Positions 32,790 to 41,631 of a stretch of DNA of 64,000 nucleotides are shown piece after piece. Within the stretch, counting starts at the first letter, position 1; each line of letters opens with the position of its first letter. A program made the translations under genes and the position numbers. The notes under the pieces were generated by a model. It ran no database searches. It saw only the letters and a list, made by a program, of their open reading frames with translations, and was not told the DNA's origin. The stretch is from Scatosoma sp048465415 (GTDB lineage: Bacteria; Bacillota; Clostridia; Christensenellales; Borkfalkiaceae), in contig DBFWLO010000022.1 of NCBI GenBank assembly GCA_048465415.1, positions 167,365 through 231,364 on the forward strand, read 5' to 3'.

Positions 32790-34415
32790 TTATTTCACAA
32801 CCTCCAAATTATCGTAGACGGGCGACCAGGTGAACGTCGCGTCGCCATAGTTGGTAAATTTGATATAGTCCGTCATAAAGCCCACCGCTCTGTACGTGCC
32901 GCCCATGACGGTGTTGCTGTTGTTGACGACGAGCTCGATCACGTTTATCCCCTTTACGAGTTGTATGGCTCCCACGGTATGTTCCGCGAATACGGGAGTG
33001 AGGTTCAGACTGTAATCGATCGATTTGCCGTTTACTTTGATCAGCGTCGCGTTTTCGCCCGTTGAGGCGATGGTTTTGGCTCCGCCCTCGACTGCGAAAT
33101 TGCCCGCAAGCGTCACCGTAACGTCTTTCGACGAGACGATCTCGAATCTCAGCGTGCAGCCCATTTCGTACTGATAGGATACGTAATAGCCGTTATGCGC
33201 CGTCAGCGCACTGTTGAGCGGATAATCGTCCTTGACGACCGTTCCTACCGTGCCCGTATCCTTGACGATACAGGCGGCGCCGTTCACGCTGCCGGAGTAA
33301 CCGTAGTACGCCTTGTTCGGATCGAATTCGACGTATTCGGCATGGAAAACATTCGTCTCGACGCCGTTATGCTTCCAGTGCGCGTAATAACCCGCGTTGG
33401 CGCCCAGTTTTATGCCTTTCGTGAAGTCTACCGCCTCGCCGCCGAGCGCCGTCGTATACCAACCGACGAACGTATAATTTTCACGCGTGGGATTCTCCGC
33501 CGGAGGCTGTACGTTTTCGTTGGAAAGCAATTTGTAGCTATGATATACGCCGTAAGGATATTCGGAAGGATAATCGGTGTAATTCATATTGAATACGGCG
33601 GTATACTGCTGTATGGTCCACACCGCGTACAGCGTCAGGCTGCTCTTGGGGGAATAGGGGAATCTGATCAAAGCCGGCTTGTCTTTCGCCGGATACTCGT
33701 CTATCGTCCAGTCCTCGCCCCGAGGAGTTTCCGTCGTCCAGCCTTCCAGCTTATACCCTACTCGTTCCGCTTTGGGCGCGGCGCTCGCTCTGATCGTCTT
33801 GCCCTCTAAAACGGCGACTTCGGTGGGCGCGGGCGCGCCTTCGTAAACGCCGCAGTTAAAAGTGACTTTGTACTCCTGAATATCCGCGTCCCGCCAGATC
33901 GCGTAGAAGGTGTAATCGCCCTCGATGGGATAGTTTTCAAAATCGACGGCTTCTCCCTCGGGACTGACCGACCAATAACGGAAGGCGTACGCGTCTCTGA
34001 CCGGGGTGGGCGGCTCGGTGACTTTTTCTCCGTAAGAGATCGTCTGCTCGATAGCGGCGCCGCCCTCGTAATTGACGTCGAACGTGACCGTGCAGCTGCC
34101 CACGTCCCACTGCGCCACAAGCGTCACGTCCGAGACGGGGGTATATTCGAGGGGCACGACTTCGCCGCCCTCTGTTTTCCAGCATGAAAACGCGTATCCT
34201 TCGCGGACGATTTCGTCCGGCAGCGTCACGCTCTTCGTCTTTTCCACATACAGCCTTTCGTCGCGGGAAACTCCGTCGTTATAGTCCAGAACGATCGTCC
34301 ATTCGTCGGTGTTTTCGGGAGGATCGTCCTTCGTACACGCGGAGAACCCCGGCAAGAGAGACATCACGAACGCCAACAAAACGGGGATCGTAAACCTAAA
34401 TCCTGATTTTTTCAT
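32790..34415 (-). CDS. Lipoprotein with InlB B-repeats and C-terminal CBM-like domain (cassette 2)
   Basis: 541 residues. Signal peptide with lipobox-like FSAC, which has Phe instead of Leu at -3. Five B-repeat modules (about 35-340), recognisable by endings such as FSCWKTEGG, FRYWSVSPEG, LEGWTTETPRG and FVGWYTTALGG followed by L-x-A-x-W. A C-terminal domain of about 190 residues follows, beginning NVFHAEYVEFDPNKAYYGYSG and ending in VKGINVIELVVNNSNTVMGG, similar in plan to the CBM-like end of the cassette 1 lipoprotein (ENHIRLVSNNQIGQGG). Surface-tethered, probably glycan-binding. Middle gene of GH3 operon 2. Confidence 0.85.
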   Translation of the reverse strand: MKKSGFRFTIPVLLAFVMSLLPGFSACTKDDPPENTDEWTIVLDYNDGVSRDERLYVEKTKSVTLPDEIVREGYAFSCWKTEGGEVVPLEYTPVSDVTLVAQWDVGSCTVTFDVNYEGGAAIEQTISYGEKVTEPPTPVRDAYAFRYWSVSPEGEAVDFENYPIEGDYTFYAIWRDADIQEYKVTFNCGVYEGAPAPTEVAVLEGKTIRASAAPKAERVGYKLEGWTTETPRGEDWTIDEYPAKDKPALIRFPYSPKSSLTLYAVWTIQQYTAVFNMNYTDYPSEYPYGVYHSYKLLSNENVQPPAENPTRENYTFVGWYTTALGGEAVDFTKGIKLGANAGYYAHWKHNGVETNVFHAEYVEFDPNKAYYGYSGSVNGAACIVKDTGTVGTVVKDDYPLNSALTAHNGYYVSYQYEMGCTLRFEIVSSKDVTVTLAGNFAVEGGAKTIASTGENATLIKVNGKSIDYSLNLTPVFAEHTVGAIQLVKGINVIELVVNNSNTVMGGTYRAVGFMTDYIKFTNYGDATFTWSPVYDNLEVVK

Positions 34416-34468
34416 ACATCCAGTTTTCTCCTATTCATTCCAGAACCGTAAAGATCAAGCCGATTCAA

Positions 34469-34492
34469 GCTCCGGCGTATTCCCGCCGGAGC
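34469..34492 (-). other. Stem-loop between large GH3 and lipoprotein genes (cassette 2)
   Basis: Perfect 9-bp stem GCTCCGGCG/CGCCGGAGC with a 6-nt loop, in the 104-nt gap after the giant GH3 gene. No U-tract on the minus strand. Equivalent in position to the stem-loop at 20717-20768. Confidence 0.5.
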
Positions 34493-34519
34493 CGTAAGTC
34501 GTATTTCTCGTGAAATCGA

Positions 34520-37500
34520 TCAGTTTCTCTTCTTTCTGCGATCGATTACGAATACCGTACCGGCGAGGACCGTCAGCATCGCCGCCATACCCAAACCGGT
34601 GGCAGCCAGATTGCTCTTACAGCCGCCCTTGGCCGCGTCCTTTCCGTCCGCGCCCGCCGGGCCGGTCGGGCCGACCTGGCCCTGTTCGCCCTTATCGCCT
34701 TTTACGCCGTTGGGAATTTTGATCGTCTTGGTTTCGCCGTTGGTAAGGGTAATCGTAACGACCGTTTCCGTCTCGCCGTTGACGTAAGTGATATCTGCGA
34801 TCCCGACGCCGGTCTCGCCCTGTTCACCCTGTTCTCCTTTCTCGCCTTCGGCGGAAATCCCCGTGTCTTCGCCGTTGATCCACCAGGTGCCGTCGATGAT
34901 CTTGATCGGATTATACTCCCAGAGCGCATACAATTCGTCGGGAATCGCCGCCGTGCCGGGAAGCGCTTTGCCGTCCGCGCTCGCGGCCCAGCCCGCAAAA
35001 TCGTAACCTTTGTTAGGAGCCGCGGGTGTACCCAGATCGGCAATCGTATTACCTGCGCCTACCTTGTGAATCTTATCGGTCGTGAAACCGTCGAAATTGA
35101 CGTGATAGGTCACGAAATCGGATACCGTCATATATACCGTCCGTGTAATCGAAGAGGTACTGCCTTTATAGAACCAGCCGAGGAACGCGTCCTCGCAGCG
35201 CACGAGCTCCTGCGTGATAGTGATCTCGTATTTTTCGCCGACGTTCTTGATATTCGCGATTGTACCGGTGATTTCGCCGGTGATCTCGTCGATGGAAAGT
35301 CCTTCGGGAAGTCCCGACGCGGTATATTTGACGCTGGTATACTTGCCTGCGTTCGCGCCGTTGGTGGGATCGCCGCCGGGCACATAGTTCACACCCTCTT
35401 GAAGTTCTACAAAGCCCTTATAAGAGATCGCGAACTCGCTGCCGTCCACGGGTGCGGAGATAGCGATATTCAGCGTTGTAGAGCCCGTTACGCCCACGAG
35501 ATTGCCTTTGCCGCGCACGGAGATCGTGACGGGATAAACGCCGGGCGCCGCGGGGGTCTGGCCGGAGATAATACCCGTCTTAATGTCCAGTTTCATGCCG
35601 GCGGGCACTCCCGATACGGAAACGTCATAGTTGCCCGCGCCGTATACGCTGTTCATATCCGCGAGGAAGTTCGTGAGTTCGTCGTTGCTGTAAGCCGCCA
35701 AACCCGGTTTGTAATCCTGCAATTTATCCATAACGACCGTCTTGTTTCTGAGCAGCATGCTCGCTTTAAGCCCCGTCATGGCGTTGCTGTTCGCGTATGT
35801 ATAGAGCGCCTTCATCGCCGTGGTACGCGTCCAATAGTACTGCGTAGGGCTCTCCGTCGTAGAAGTGCCTTCGGCGTCGGATTTTACGAGCACGCCGCCC
35901 TTGCCGCCGCGGAGAGTCTGGTCCCAGGTCCCTTCGGGAAGTTGAAGGGGAGGGAAAGCGAGGAATCTGGAATTTAAAGGCATGGTGCTGCCGCGGACGA
36001 GATTTTCGGGCGTCCAGCCGGAACCGGTGTAGAAGGCGTCGGTGACGGAGATTCCGTCGTAGCCCCATTCCTTTTCATACATCTGAATGGTGATCGCATG
36101 AGAGGACGAAGCGGCGATGCCGATCCGGTTGAAGGAAAGCATGATGCCGTTCGCGTTGCCCTTTCTCACCGCCAGTTCAAACTGTTTGGCGTAGATTTCG
36201 CGGATCGCCTGTTCGGTGGCGAACGTACATACGCCCGAACGGCTGGTTTCCTGGTCGTTGAGGAACGCGTGCTTCATATAGACGTGCGTGCCCATATCGG
36301 TCGCGCCCTCGATCACGGAGGCGGCGATCAGTCCGCCGTGTACGCCGTCCTGCGAATAATACTCAAAGTTGCGCCCGGAAAGAGGATTGCGGTGGGTATT
36401 GAGACCGGGACCGTACCAACCGGTGACGCCGAGGAAGATGGATTCGTTGCCCACGATGCGTCCCTGATCGTATGCGAGCTCCTGATTCCAGGTGGAGCCG
36501 ATCACCGATTCGCAAGCCCAGGCATACCCGTTGCCGTCGGGAGTCGTCGACCATTCGCATCTCAGCTGACCGGGGCCGTCGTGATCCTCGATCGCGGGTT
36601 TGCCGATTGTGGTGATCGCCGCCGAGCCGTAACCGCCGTCGTTGACGATCTGCGTCATTTCCTCCCAGGTCAGCTGGTTCATGAAGGTCGTCCATCTGGC
36701 GTCCGTAAGCGGGACGCCTATCATGTCCGCCAGTTCGATCTGATAGATCCCCAGTTCGTTGACTCTGCCCGTGCCCTGCGTCCAGGACGCGATGTCCGCG
36801 TTCGTCTTTATCCAGGGATTTTCGTAATCTGTCTCGACGGCAGTCGTCAAAGGATTGTCATAGTCCTGGTACACCGCGCCGTATTCCTCCTGGATATTGA
36901 GGGAATGGAAGGCTTCTTTCGTGAATACGTTGGCTCTGCCTTTATCAGCGATCAGCCAGCCGAGCTGGGTTTGCAGCTCGTTGGGATTTCCTGCGGAATA
37001 TTCTTCTTCGAGCGCGACCGAGGCGTCCGCGCCGGAGCCGAGGATCAGCTGATCGCGTTTGAGATAGTTATCCTGTCCGTCTACCACCCAATTCTGCGCA
37101 AGGGTATTATTCCGTTCCCAGGCGTTCTCCGTCTGCGAATAGATATTGTTGGGCGTAGCCGCGTCCCCGTCCTCGTCCCAGGCGAGTTCGGCAGCGGCTT
37201 TCAGCGTTTTGCTGTCGAGCACTTCGTGGGAGTTTTTACGTACGCTCAGCACATAGTCCCCCGTTTCCAGCTCGTAACCGGAGCTGCCGTTTCCGTTGGC
37301 GTCGTTATAGTCGAAGGACGCGAGATCCTTGACGGCGATTTCGAGCGTCACATCCTCGCTGGCGCCCGCCGCGATCATTCCCGTTTTTTCAAAACCGACG
37401 AGATTGACGGCCGCTTTTTCGATTTCTCCCGCGGTGTACGGCGGCGTGCTGTAAAGCTGTATAACCTCTTTGCCCGCGACGGAGCCGGTATTTTTGACGG

Positions 37501-38869
37501 TGACGGTGACTTCGACAGTACCGTCTTTATCCTCGAGATCCCCTTTGACGCTTTTGATCGTCTGCGTGAAATCGGTATAGCTGAGTCCGTAGCCGAAGGG
37601 ATAGACGGCCGCCGCCGCATACCACGCGTCGGCCGCTTCCTTCCCCGCTTCCTTTTGAAGATCGGCGTAGACGGTTTCGTAATAGCGGTAACCCAAATAG
37701 ATGCCTTCGGCATAATCCAGCACTTTATAGCCGCCGTTGGTGATGCCTTCCGTCGCATACGTCGCGTCATAGCCCATAGAAACGGAATCTTTGACGTTGA
37801 CGGCGCTCGTGTCGGCGCCGTTGAGTATGGCGTTGGACTGCGCGTAGTTGCCCAGGTTGTACCAGGTCGGATCGGTGGCGAAATCGCTCATGTAGAAATC
37901 CACCGTGCGGCCGGAGGGATTCACTTCGCCGTTTAAAATTTTGCCCACCGACATGATACCGTTCCAGCCCGGCTGGCCGATCCAGAGGATTGCGTCCACG
38001 CCCTCGTCGTGTTCCAGACAGCCGAGTTCCATCGCCGAAGGACTATTGAGAAGAACGATCACTTTATCGAAATTCTTTTTGGCGTACGCCATCAGCTCCT
38101 TTTCCGAAGTCGTCAGCTGCAAATAGTGATCGGAAATATCGTCCGTGACCGCGGCGCCGGAGGCTTTATCGGTAAGGTTATAGGAATCGTTGTCCTGTCC
38201 TTCCGCGCCCGATCTTGAAAACACCACGAGCGCGGTATCCTCGAACCCTTCCAGAGAAACGCCATGCAGGGAACCGTCGGCGGCGGGCACATAATGCGAA
38301 CCGTCGAACTCGACCGAATCGGACGTCGCCGCGCTGACTTTGTTCATATAATGGCCGCCGTCATAAGCGTTGCCGCTGTAAAGCAACGTCTTGGGCGAAA
38401 GCGACGATTCCTCATATCTCGCTTTGACAGAGGGGTTGTACTGAATATTCGCCGCGTCCAGACTGTCGAACAGCGTCAGCGGCGCGTCGGGCGTGTTATC
38501 GCCGGCGGGTTTCGTCTGGCCGCCCGAACCGCTGCCGCCCGTCGCCAGCGTATCCGCCTGGGAGCCGAGCACAGTCACTCTGGCTTTCTTCGCGGCGCTC
38601 GCGGCCAAAGGCAGCGCTTTCGCCTTGTTTTTGAGAAGCACCGCGCCTTCCGCCTCGATCTGCAAATTGAGCTTTGCCGCCGCGTCTTCCGTCTCCGTCA
38701 TCGAGTCGTAGTCCGCGCGGTACTTTCTGTTTGGATCCAGCGAATCGGCGATATTTGCCGAGGTGCTTAAAATGCTGCCGCCGGCCAGTACGCACGAAAG
38801 CGCCATCACCAGACTGAGAGAAGCGACCGAAGTCTTTTTAAGTCGTTTGCTCTTGAATGTTGCCTTCAT
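34520..38869 (-). CDS. Giant secreted permuted GH3 with Ig-like, B-repeat and collagen-like regions and C-terminal anchor (cassette 2)
   Basis: 1449 residues, paralog of the 1402-residue protein. Signal peptide about 1-38. Sandwich first (EGAVLLKNKAKALPLAAS; DYAEGIYLGYRYYET), FnIII-like (NTGSVAGKEVIQLYSTPPY), TIM barrel (IEDHDGPGQLRCEW, GLNTHRNPLSGRNFEYYSQD, likely nucleophile Asp in YDGISVTDAFYTG). Ig-like He_PIG modules follow (GVPAGMKLDIKTGIISGQTP; GLPEGLSIDEITGEITGT), then one InlB B-repeat (KGYDFAGWAASADGK...LYALWEY), then Gly-x-y triplets interrupted by a short beta module. It ends KGGCKSNLAATG, a hydrophobic helix and RRKK. Differs from cassette 1 by the extra B-repeat. GGAGG precedes the ATG. 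Confidence 0.93.
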   Translation of the reverse strand: MKATFKSKRLKKTSVASLSLVMALSCVLAGGSILSTSANIADSLDPNRKYRADYDSMTETEDAAAKLNLQIEAEGAVLLKNKAKALPLAASAAKKARVTVLGSQADTLATGGSGSGGQTKPAGDNTPDAPLTLFDSLDAANIQYNPSVKARYEESSLSPKTLLYSGNAYDGGHYMNKVSAATSDSVEFDGSHYVPAADGSLHGVSLEGFEDTALVVFSRSGAEGQDNDSYNLTDKASGAAVTDDISDHYLQLTTSEKELMAYAKKNFDKVIVLLNSPSAMELGCLEHDEGVDAILWIGQPGWNGIMSVGKILNGEVNPSGRTVDFYMSDFATDPTWYNLGNYAQSNAILNGADTSAVNVKDSVSMGYDATYATEGITNGGYKVLDYAEGIYLGYRYYETVYADLQKEAGKEAADAWYAAAAVYPFGYGLSYTDFTQTIKSVKGDLEDKDGTVEVTVTVKNTGSVAGKEVIQLYSTPPYTAGEIEKAAVNLVGFEKTGMIAAGASEDVTLEIAVKDLASFDYNDANGNGSSGYELETGDYVLSVRKNSHEVLDSKTLKAAAELAWDEDGDAATPNNIYSQTENAWERNNTLAQNWVVDGQDNYLKRDQLILGSGADASVALEEEYSAGNPNELQTQLGWLIADKGRANVFTKEAFHSLNIQEEYGAVYQDYDNPLTTAVETDYENPWIKTNADIASWTQGTGRVNELGIYQIELADMIGVPLTDARWTTFMNQLTWEEMTQIVNDGGYGSAAITTIGKPAIEDHDGPGQLRCEWSTTPDGNGYAWACESVIGSTWNQELAYDQGRIVGNESIFLGVTGWYGPGLNTHRNPLSGRNFEYYSQDGVHGGLIAASVIEGATDMGTHVYMKHAFLNDQETSRSGVCTFATEQAIREIYAKQFELAVRKGNANGIMLSFNRIGIAASSSHAITIQMYEKEWGYDGISVTDAFYTGSGWTPENLVRGSTMPLNSRFLAFPPLQLPEGTWDQTLRGGKGGVLVKSDAEGTSTTESPTQYYWTRTTAMKALYTYANSNAMTGLKASMLLRNKTVVMDKLQDYKPGLAAYSNDELTNFLADMNSVYGAGNYDVSVSGVPAGMKLDIKTGIISGQTPAAPGVYPVTISVRGKGNLVGVTGSTTLNIAISAPVDGSEFAISYKGFVELQEGVNYVPGGDPTNGANAGKYTSVKYTASGLPEGLSIDEITGEITGTIANIKNVGEKYEITITQELVRCEDAFLGWFYKGSTSSITRTVYMTVSDFVTYHVNFDGFTTDKIHKVGAGNTIADLGTPAAPNKGYDFAGWAASADGKALPGTAAIPDELYALWEYNPIKIIDGTWWINGEDTGISAEGEKGEQGEQGETGVGIADITYVNGETETVVTITLTNGETKTIKIPNGVKGDKGEQGQVGPTGPAGADGKDAAKGGCKSNLAATGLGMAAMLTVLAGTVFVIDRRKKRN

Positions 38870-38917
38870 TTTTTTCCTCCATAAATTTTTTTCGGATAAA
38901 ATACCCTTTCGACGCGG

Positions 38918-38923
38918 ATTGTA
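38918..38923 (-). promoter_or_regulatory. -10 element of GH3 operon 2 promoter (extended, no good -35)
   Basis: TACAAT on the minus strand with TGA directly upstream (extended -10). No hexamer resembling TTGACA lies 16-18 nt upstream, again pointing to activator dependence. Confidence 0.55.
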
Positions 38924-38947
38924 TCACACTAAAAACGCAAAGAAATT

Positions 38948-38976
38948 TTTTTGGTATACTTTTTACATTTTCAGGT
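38948..38976 (-). promoter_or_regulatory. Candidate LytTR tandem operator, cassette 2
   Basis: Minus strand ACCTGAAAA and ACCAAAAAA with 21-bp periodicity, ending 24 nt before the -10. The 29-bp block agrees with the cassette 1 block at its two ends (ACCT and CCAAAAA), while the middle differs, as expected for two contact sites. Confidence 0.5.
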
Positions 38977-38978
38977 AC

Positions 38979-39005
38979 AAAAAAACGACGCCGCTAAGGC
39001 GCCGT
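38979..39005 (-). terminator. Terminator of regulator operon 2
   Basis: Eight-position stem with one mismatch (38985-38992 with 38998-39005), followed on the minus strand by a T-run, 18 nt past the kinase stop. Confidence 0.75.
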
Positions 39006-39023
39006 TCCCGTATACGTATATTT

Positions 39024-40322
39024 TCAGGAAGAAATTTCGGGCAGCATAATCTCGATGACAAAACGATTATCCTCGCATTGGATCAACACGTCTCCCCCGT
39101 AACGATTGACAATAAACACGATACTTTTTATTCCGTATCCGTGCATGCCCGGCTCTTCTTTTTTCGTCGTCTGAATCTCTCCGTCCTTGACGACTACGGG
39201 TTTACCGCAATAGTTCTCCATACAAATATAAAGCATTTGCTGGCGGAGATTTACTGTGAGCGACATGATCCGTTTTTCGACGTCCGGCTCCGCGCTAAGG
39301 CTTTCGATGGCATTGTCGAGCATATTTCCGAACAGGGAATATATATCCGCCGCCTCCATCATATCCAGACCTTTCCCCTCCGCCATATATGTAAATTTGA
39401 TATGGTATTTCTCACATAGAAGTTTTTTCTCCATCAGCACGATATCCAGCGCGTCATTCCCCGTGCGGGCGATACTGTCGTAAATGAGGATCGCCTCCGA
39501 GATTTCGGCGATCGATTTTGCCCGGCCTTCCCGCGTCTGCATATCCAGTTTATTGATCTGATGTTTTAAGTCGTGGCATTTGATATTGATGAAATCTATC
39601 GTCTCTTTGGAAATTTTATGCTGATTGCTTTCAAACAGCAGCATCTGTTGAAGCGTTTTGTTCTCCTGCGTCATTTTCCCCTCTTTGAAGAGACCGGTCT
39701 GTAAACAAAGGCACAGCGAACAGCCTAAAATCGCATAGATCTTACAGATCACGGAGGGAACGAACTGCGAGCCGGCATCGTCTACGACTACGCTCAAAAC
39801 GAGACAGATGCTCAGATTGACGACGGATACGATCACCACCCGCTTGTCCATATACTGAATTTTCTCTTCGAAAACCGCCCGTTTCACCAACGCGAAATAA
39901 AAGAAAACGGCGCAGCCGATATACGGCAAAGTCAAAAAGACAGAATACAGTAAAGTACGGCTTATATTCTGAGTGCCGATCGCAAAGATCAAAATATGGC
40001 TGACCGAACTGGCGATGTGCTCGATCGAATATCCCGCAATCGCCACAAAAAAGATTTGCGACCATTTCATAGCGAAACAAAAATGGACAGCCGGGACGGA
40101 ACAGAAAAAAAAGATCACGAAATAGAGCAGGCGCAGCGGGATACTTTTAGGCAGGTATTCAAAGGCTATGCTCGCCAAAACGACTACCCCCGCATAACAT
40201 ACGACCGCCGTCAGCACCCGCAGGAAGAATTTATTTCGTTTCTCCCCCTTTATGAGAAAGACCGCTTCGCTGAGCAAAAGCTGTCCCAGAAAATAGAGAG
40301 AGATTATGATCTGGTCCCGCAT
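39024..40322 (-). CDS. GHKL-type sensor histidine kinase, AgrC-like (cassette 2)
   Basis: 432 residues. Membrane helices across about the first 210 residues, a coiled linker (KEGKMTQENKTLQQMLLFES), then IKCHDLKHQINKLD with the phospho-accepting His (about 247) and the GHKL domain: SLFGNMLDNAIESL (N box) and MHGYGIKSIVFIV (G box). The order and layout equal those of the cassette 1 kinase, but the membrane domains have diverged, so they may sense different signals. Its start overlaps the end of the regulator gene by 19 nt; GAGGTG precedes the ATG. Confidence 0.92.
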   Translation of the reverse strand: MRDQIIISLYFLGQLLLSEAVFLIKGEKRNKFFLRVLTAVVCYAGVVVLASIAFEYLPKSIPLRLLYFVIFFFCSVPAVHFCFAMKWSQIFFVAIAGYSIEHIASSVSHILIFAIGTQNISRTLLYSVFLTLPYIGCAVFFYFALVKRAVFEEKIQYMDKRVVIVSVVNLSICLVLSVVVDDAGSQFVPSVICKIYAILGCSLCLCLQTGLFKEGKMTQENKTLQQMLLFESNQHKISKETIDFINIKCHDLKHQINKLDMQTREGRAKSIAEISEAILIYDSIARTGNDALDIVLMEKKLLCEKYHIKFTYMAEGKGLDMMEAADIYSLFGNMLDNAIESLSAEPDVEKRIMSLTVNLRQQMLYICMENYCGKPVVVKDGEIQTTKKEEPGMHGYGIKSIVFIVNRYGGDVLIQCEDNRFVIEIMLPEISS

Positions 40323-41047
40323 TTTTCACCTCGGAGGTACTCCATGAACTGTTTGGTAAACGTTTTCGCGCACTGCCGGGTAACGGTGAATTCCGCGCCG
40401 TTAACGAAAATAGAATTCCGTACCTTTTTTTGCACGTAACGAAGATTGACCATACTCCCGTTCGCAAATTTTACGATGGAGGTACCCTCCAATTCCGGTT
40501 CGATCGTCTTCATCGTTCCGCGGGCGCGAAATTCGCCCTCCCGCGTCGTGTAAACGATATAATTTCTGTCTTTCAGGATATAGTAGATATCGTCGAACGG
40601 CAGTACCCGGAAGGAATCCGGGCCGAGACGCAGCACGTAATGGGTGTCCTTGCCGCCTTTTTTTTCCAATCTTTTAAAAATGTGCCGTATCTTATCGACA
40701 AAGCTGAAATACTCGACCGGCTTTACGATAAAATCCAGCGCGTCTACCTCGTAGCCCTTGATGGCATACTGAGCCATGTTGGTGATAAAAACCAAACCCA
40801 CGTAAGGATCCAGCGCGCGCAATTTTTTTGCGGTTTTCATACCGTCCAGATGCGGCATTTCTATGTCCATAAAAATAATGTCGTACACGGGCCGATAATC
40901 GTCCAGAAAATCCAATCCGTTGTGAAACACGGAGCAGACGACGTCCTCCTTTGTTTCCTCGCGATACTGTGCCACATGATTCAACAATACGTTCGCATCT
41001 TCCTCGCTGTCTTCCACGACGGCAATGTGTCTCGTCTTCTTTTGCAT
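40304..41047 (-). CDS. LytTR-family response regulator (cassette 2)
   Basis: 247 residues. Receiver domain: HIAVVEDSEEDANVLL, YDIIFMDIEMPHLDGM with the phospho-Asp, ITNMAQYAIKGYEVDALDFI, KPVEYFSFVDKI. LytTR domain from about 135: VLRLGPDSFRVLPFDDIYYI, RARGTMKTIEPELEGTSIVK, FANGSMVNLRYVQ. Paralog of the cassette 1 regulator, with near-identical segments around AIKGYEV-A-DF. Transcribed from a fixed, fully consensus promoter. Probably activates GH3 operon 2 through the tandem site at 38948-38976. Confidence 0.95.
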   Translation of the reverse strand: MQKKTRHIAVVEDSEEDANVLLNHVAQYREETKEDVVCSVFHNGLDFLDDYRPVYDIIFMDIEMPHLDGMKTAKKLRALDPYVGLVFITNMAQYAIKGYEVDALDFIVKPVEYFSFVDKIRHIFKRLEKKGGKDTHYVLRLGPDSFRVLPFDDIYYILKDRNYIVYTTREGEFRARGTMKTIEPELEGTSIVKFANGSMVNLRYVQKKVRNSIFVNGAEFTVTRQCAKTFTKQFMEYLRGEKCGTRS

Positions 41048-41133
41048 CTTCCTACGCTCCCTTCCCTGTGATGAAACGATAAAACAACACGGGCGTCCGA
41101 TATTCTTTTATATAATTTTTTTGATTCGCACCA

Positions 41134-41162
41134 ATTATAATATAGAAATTCAAATTTGTCAA
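41134..41162 (-). promoter_or_regulatory. Promoter of regulator operon 2
   Basis: Minus strand TTGACA (41162-41157), 17-nt spacer, TATAAT (41139-41134): full consensus. No inverted repeats flank it, unlike the promoter of regulator operon 1. Confidence 0.85.
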
Positions 41163-41500
41163 TAGGGAAATAACGACGATTTTTTATATTTGTTGAGGCC
41201 TCATCGTTTCGGCGCGAGACCTTCCGTGTCTACCGCCTTAGGTTGAACGGATATAACCGATCTCCACCGCAGCGGGCATACCTTTCCCCTGTCGTTTCTA
41301 TAAAAGTCATTATCCTTACCGCAACTCGTAAGTTTCATGCGTATTTATAGAAAAGTGCTGCGTATATAGAAATAATAGCCGAATACAAAGAGACACGATA
41401 TATCACTCTCTTAATTCGACAATCACTACGAATTTCAACTTTTGTCATATTTAAAATATAAAATATAAACAAGAGGAAATAGCCAGCAAAAGTTTCCTTT
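41163..41500. other. Intergenic region without recognised gene
   Basis: About 340 bases between the regulator promoter and the terminator of the glycan operon. Only very short frames without ribosome sites occur (for example a ten-codon frame at about 41337). No small signal-peptide gene of AgrD type could be recognised. AT-rich toward 41450-41470. Confidence 0.5.
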
Positions 41501-41537
41501 AAAAACAGCCGCGAATTTTTTACCCGCGGCTGTTTTT
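41501..41537. terminator. Terminator of the nanE-to-FAD oxidoreductase operon
   Basis: Perfect 13-bp stem AAAAACAGCCGCG/CGCGGCTGTTTTT with an 11-nt loop; U-tract in both directions. About 95 nt past the stop of the FAD gene. Confidence 0.85.
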
Positions 41538-41631
41538 GCTATACCTTTTAAACTGTGTCATTATAATCTCAAAAACCCCAACGCTTTTTCGATGAAGAAC
41601 AGCTGCAAACCGGAAATCCTTCACCGTAATT

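Noticed and set aside
36098..37936. 612-codon open frame on the plus strand
   Set aside because: Antisense shadow of the second giant GH3 gene, with no ribosome site and no recognisable domain.
41163..41500. AgrD-like signal peptide gene beside the AgrC/AgrA-like pair
   Set aside because: No frame with ribosome site, amphipathic leader and Cys/Ser core could be found in this gap or in 27465-27609, and no AgrB-like gene is present.
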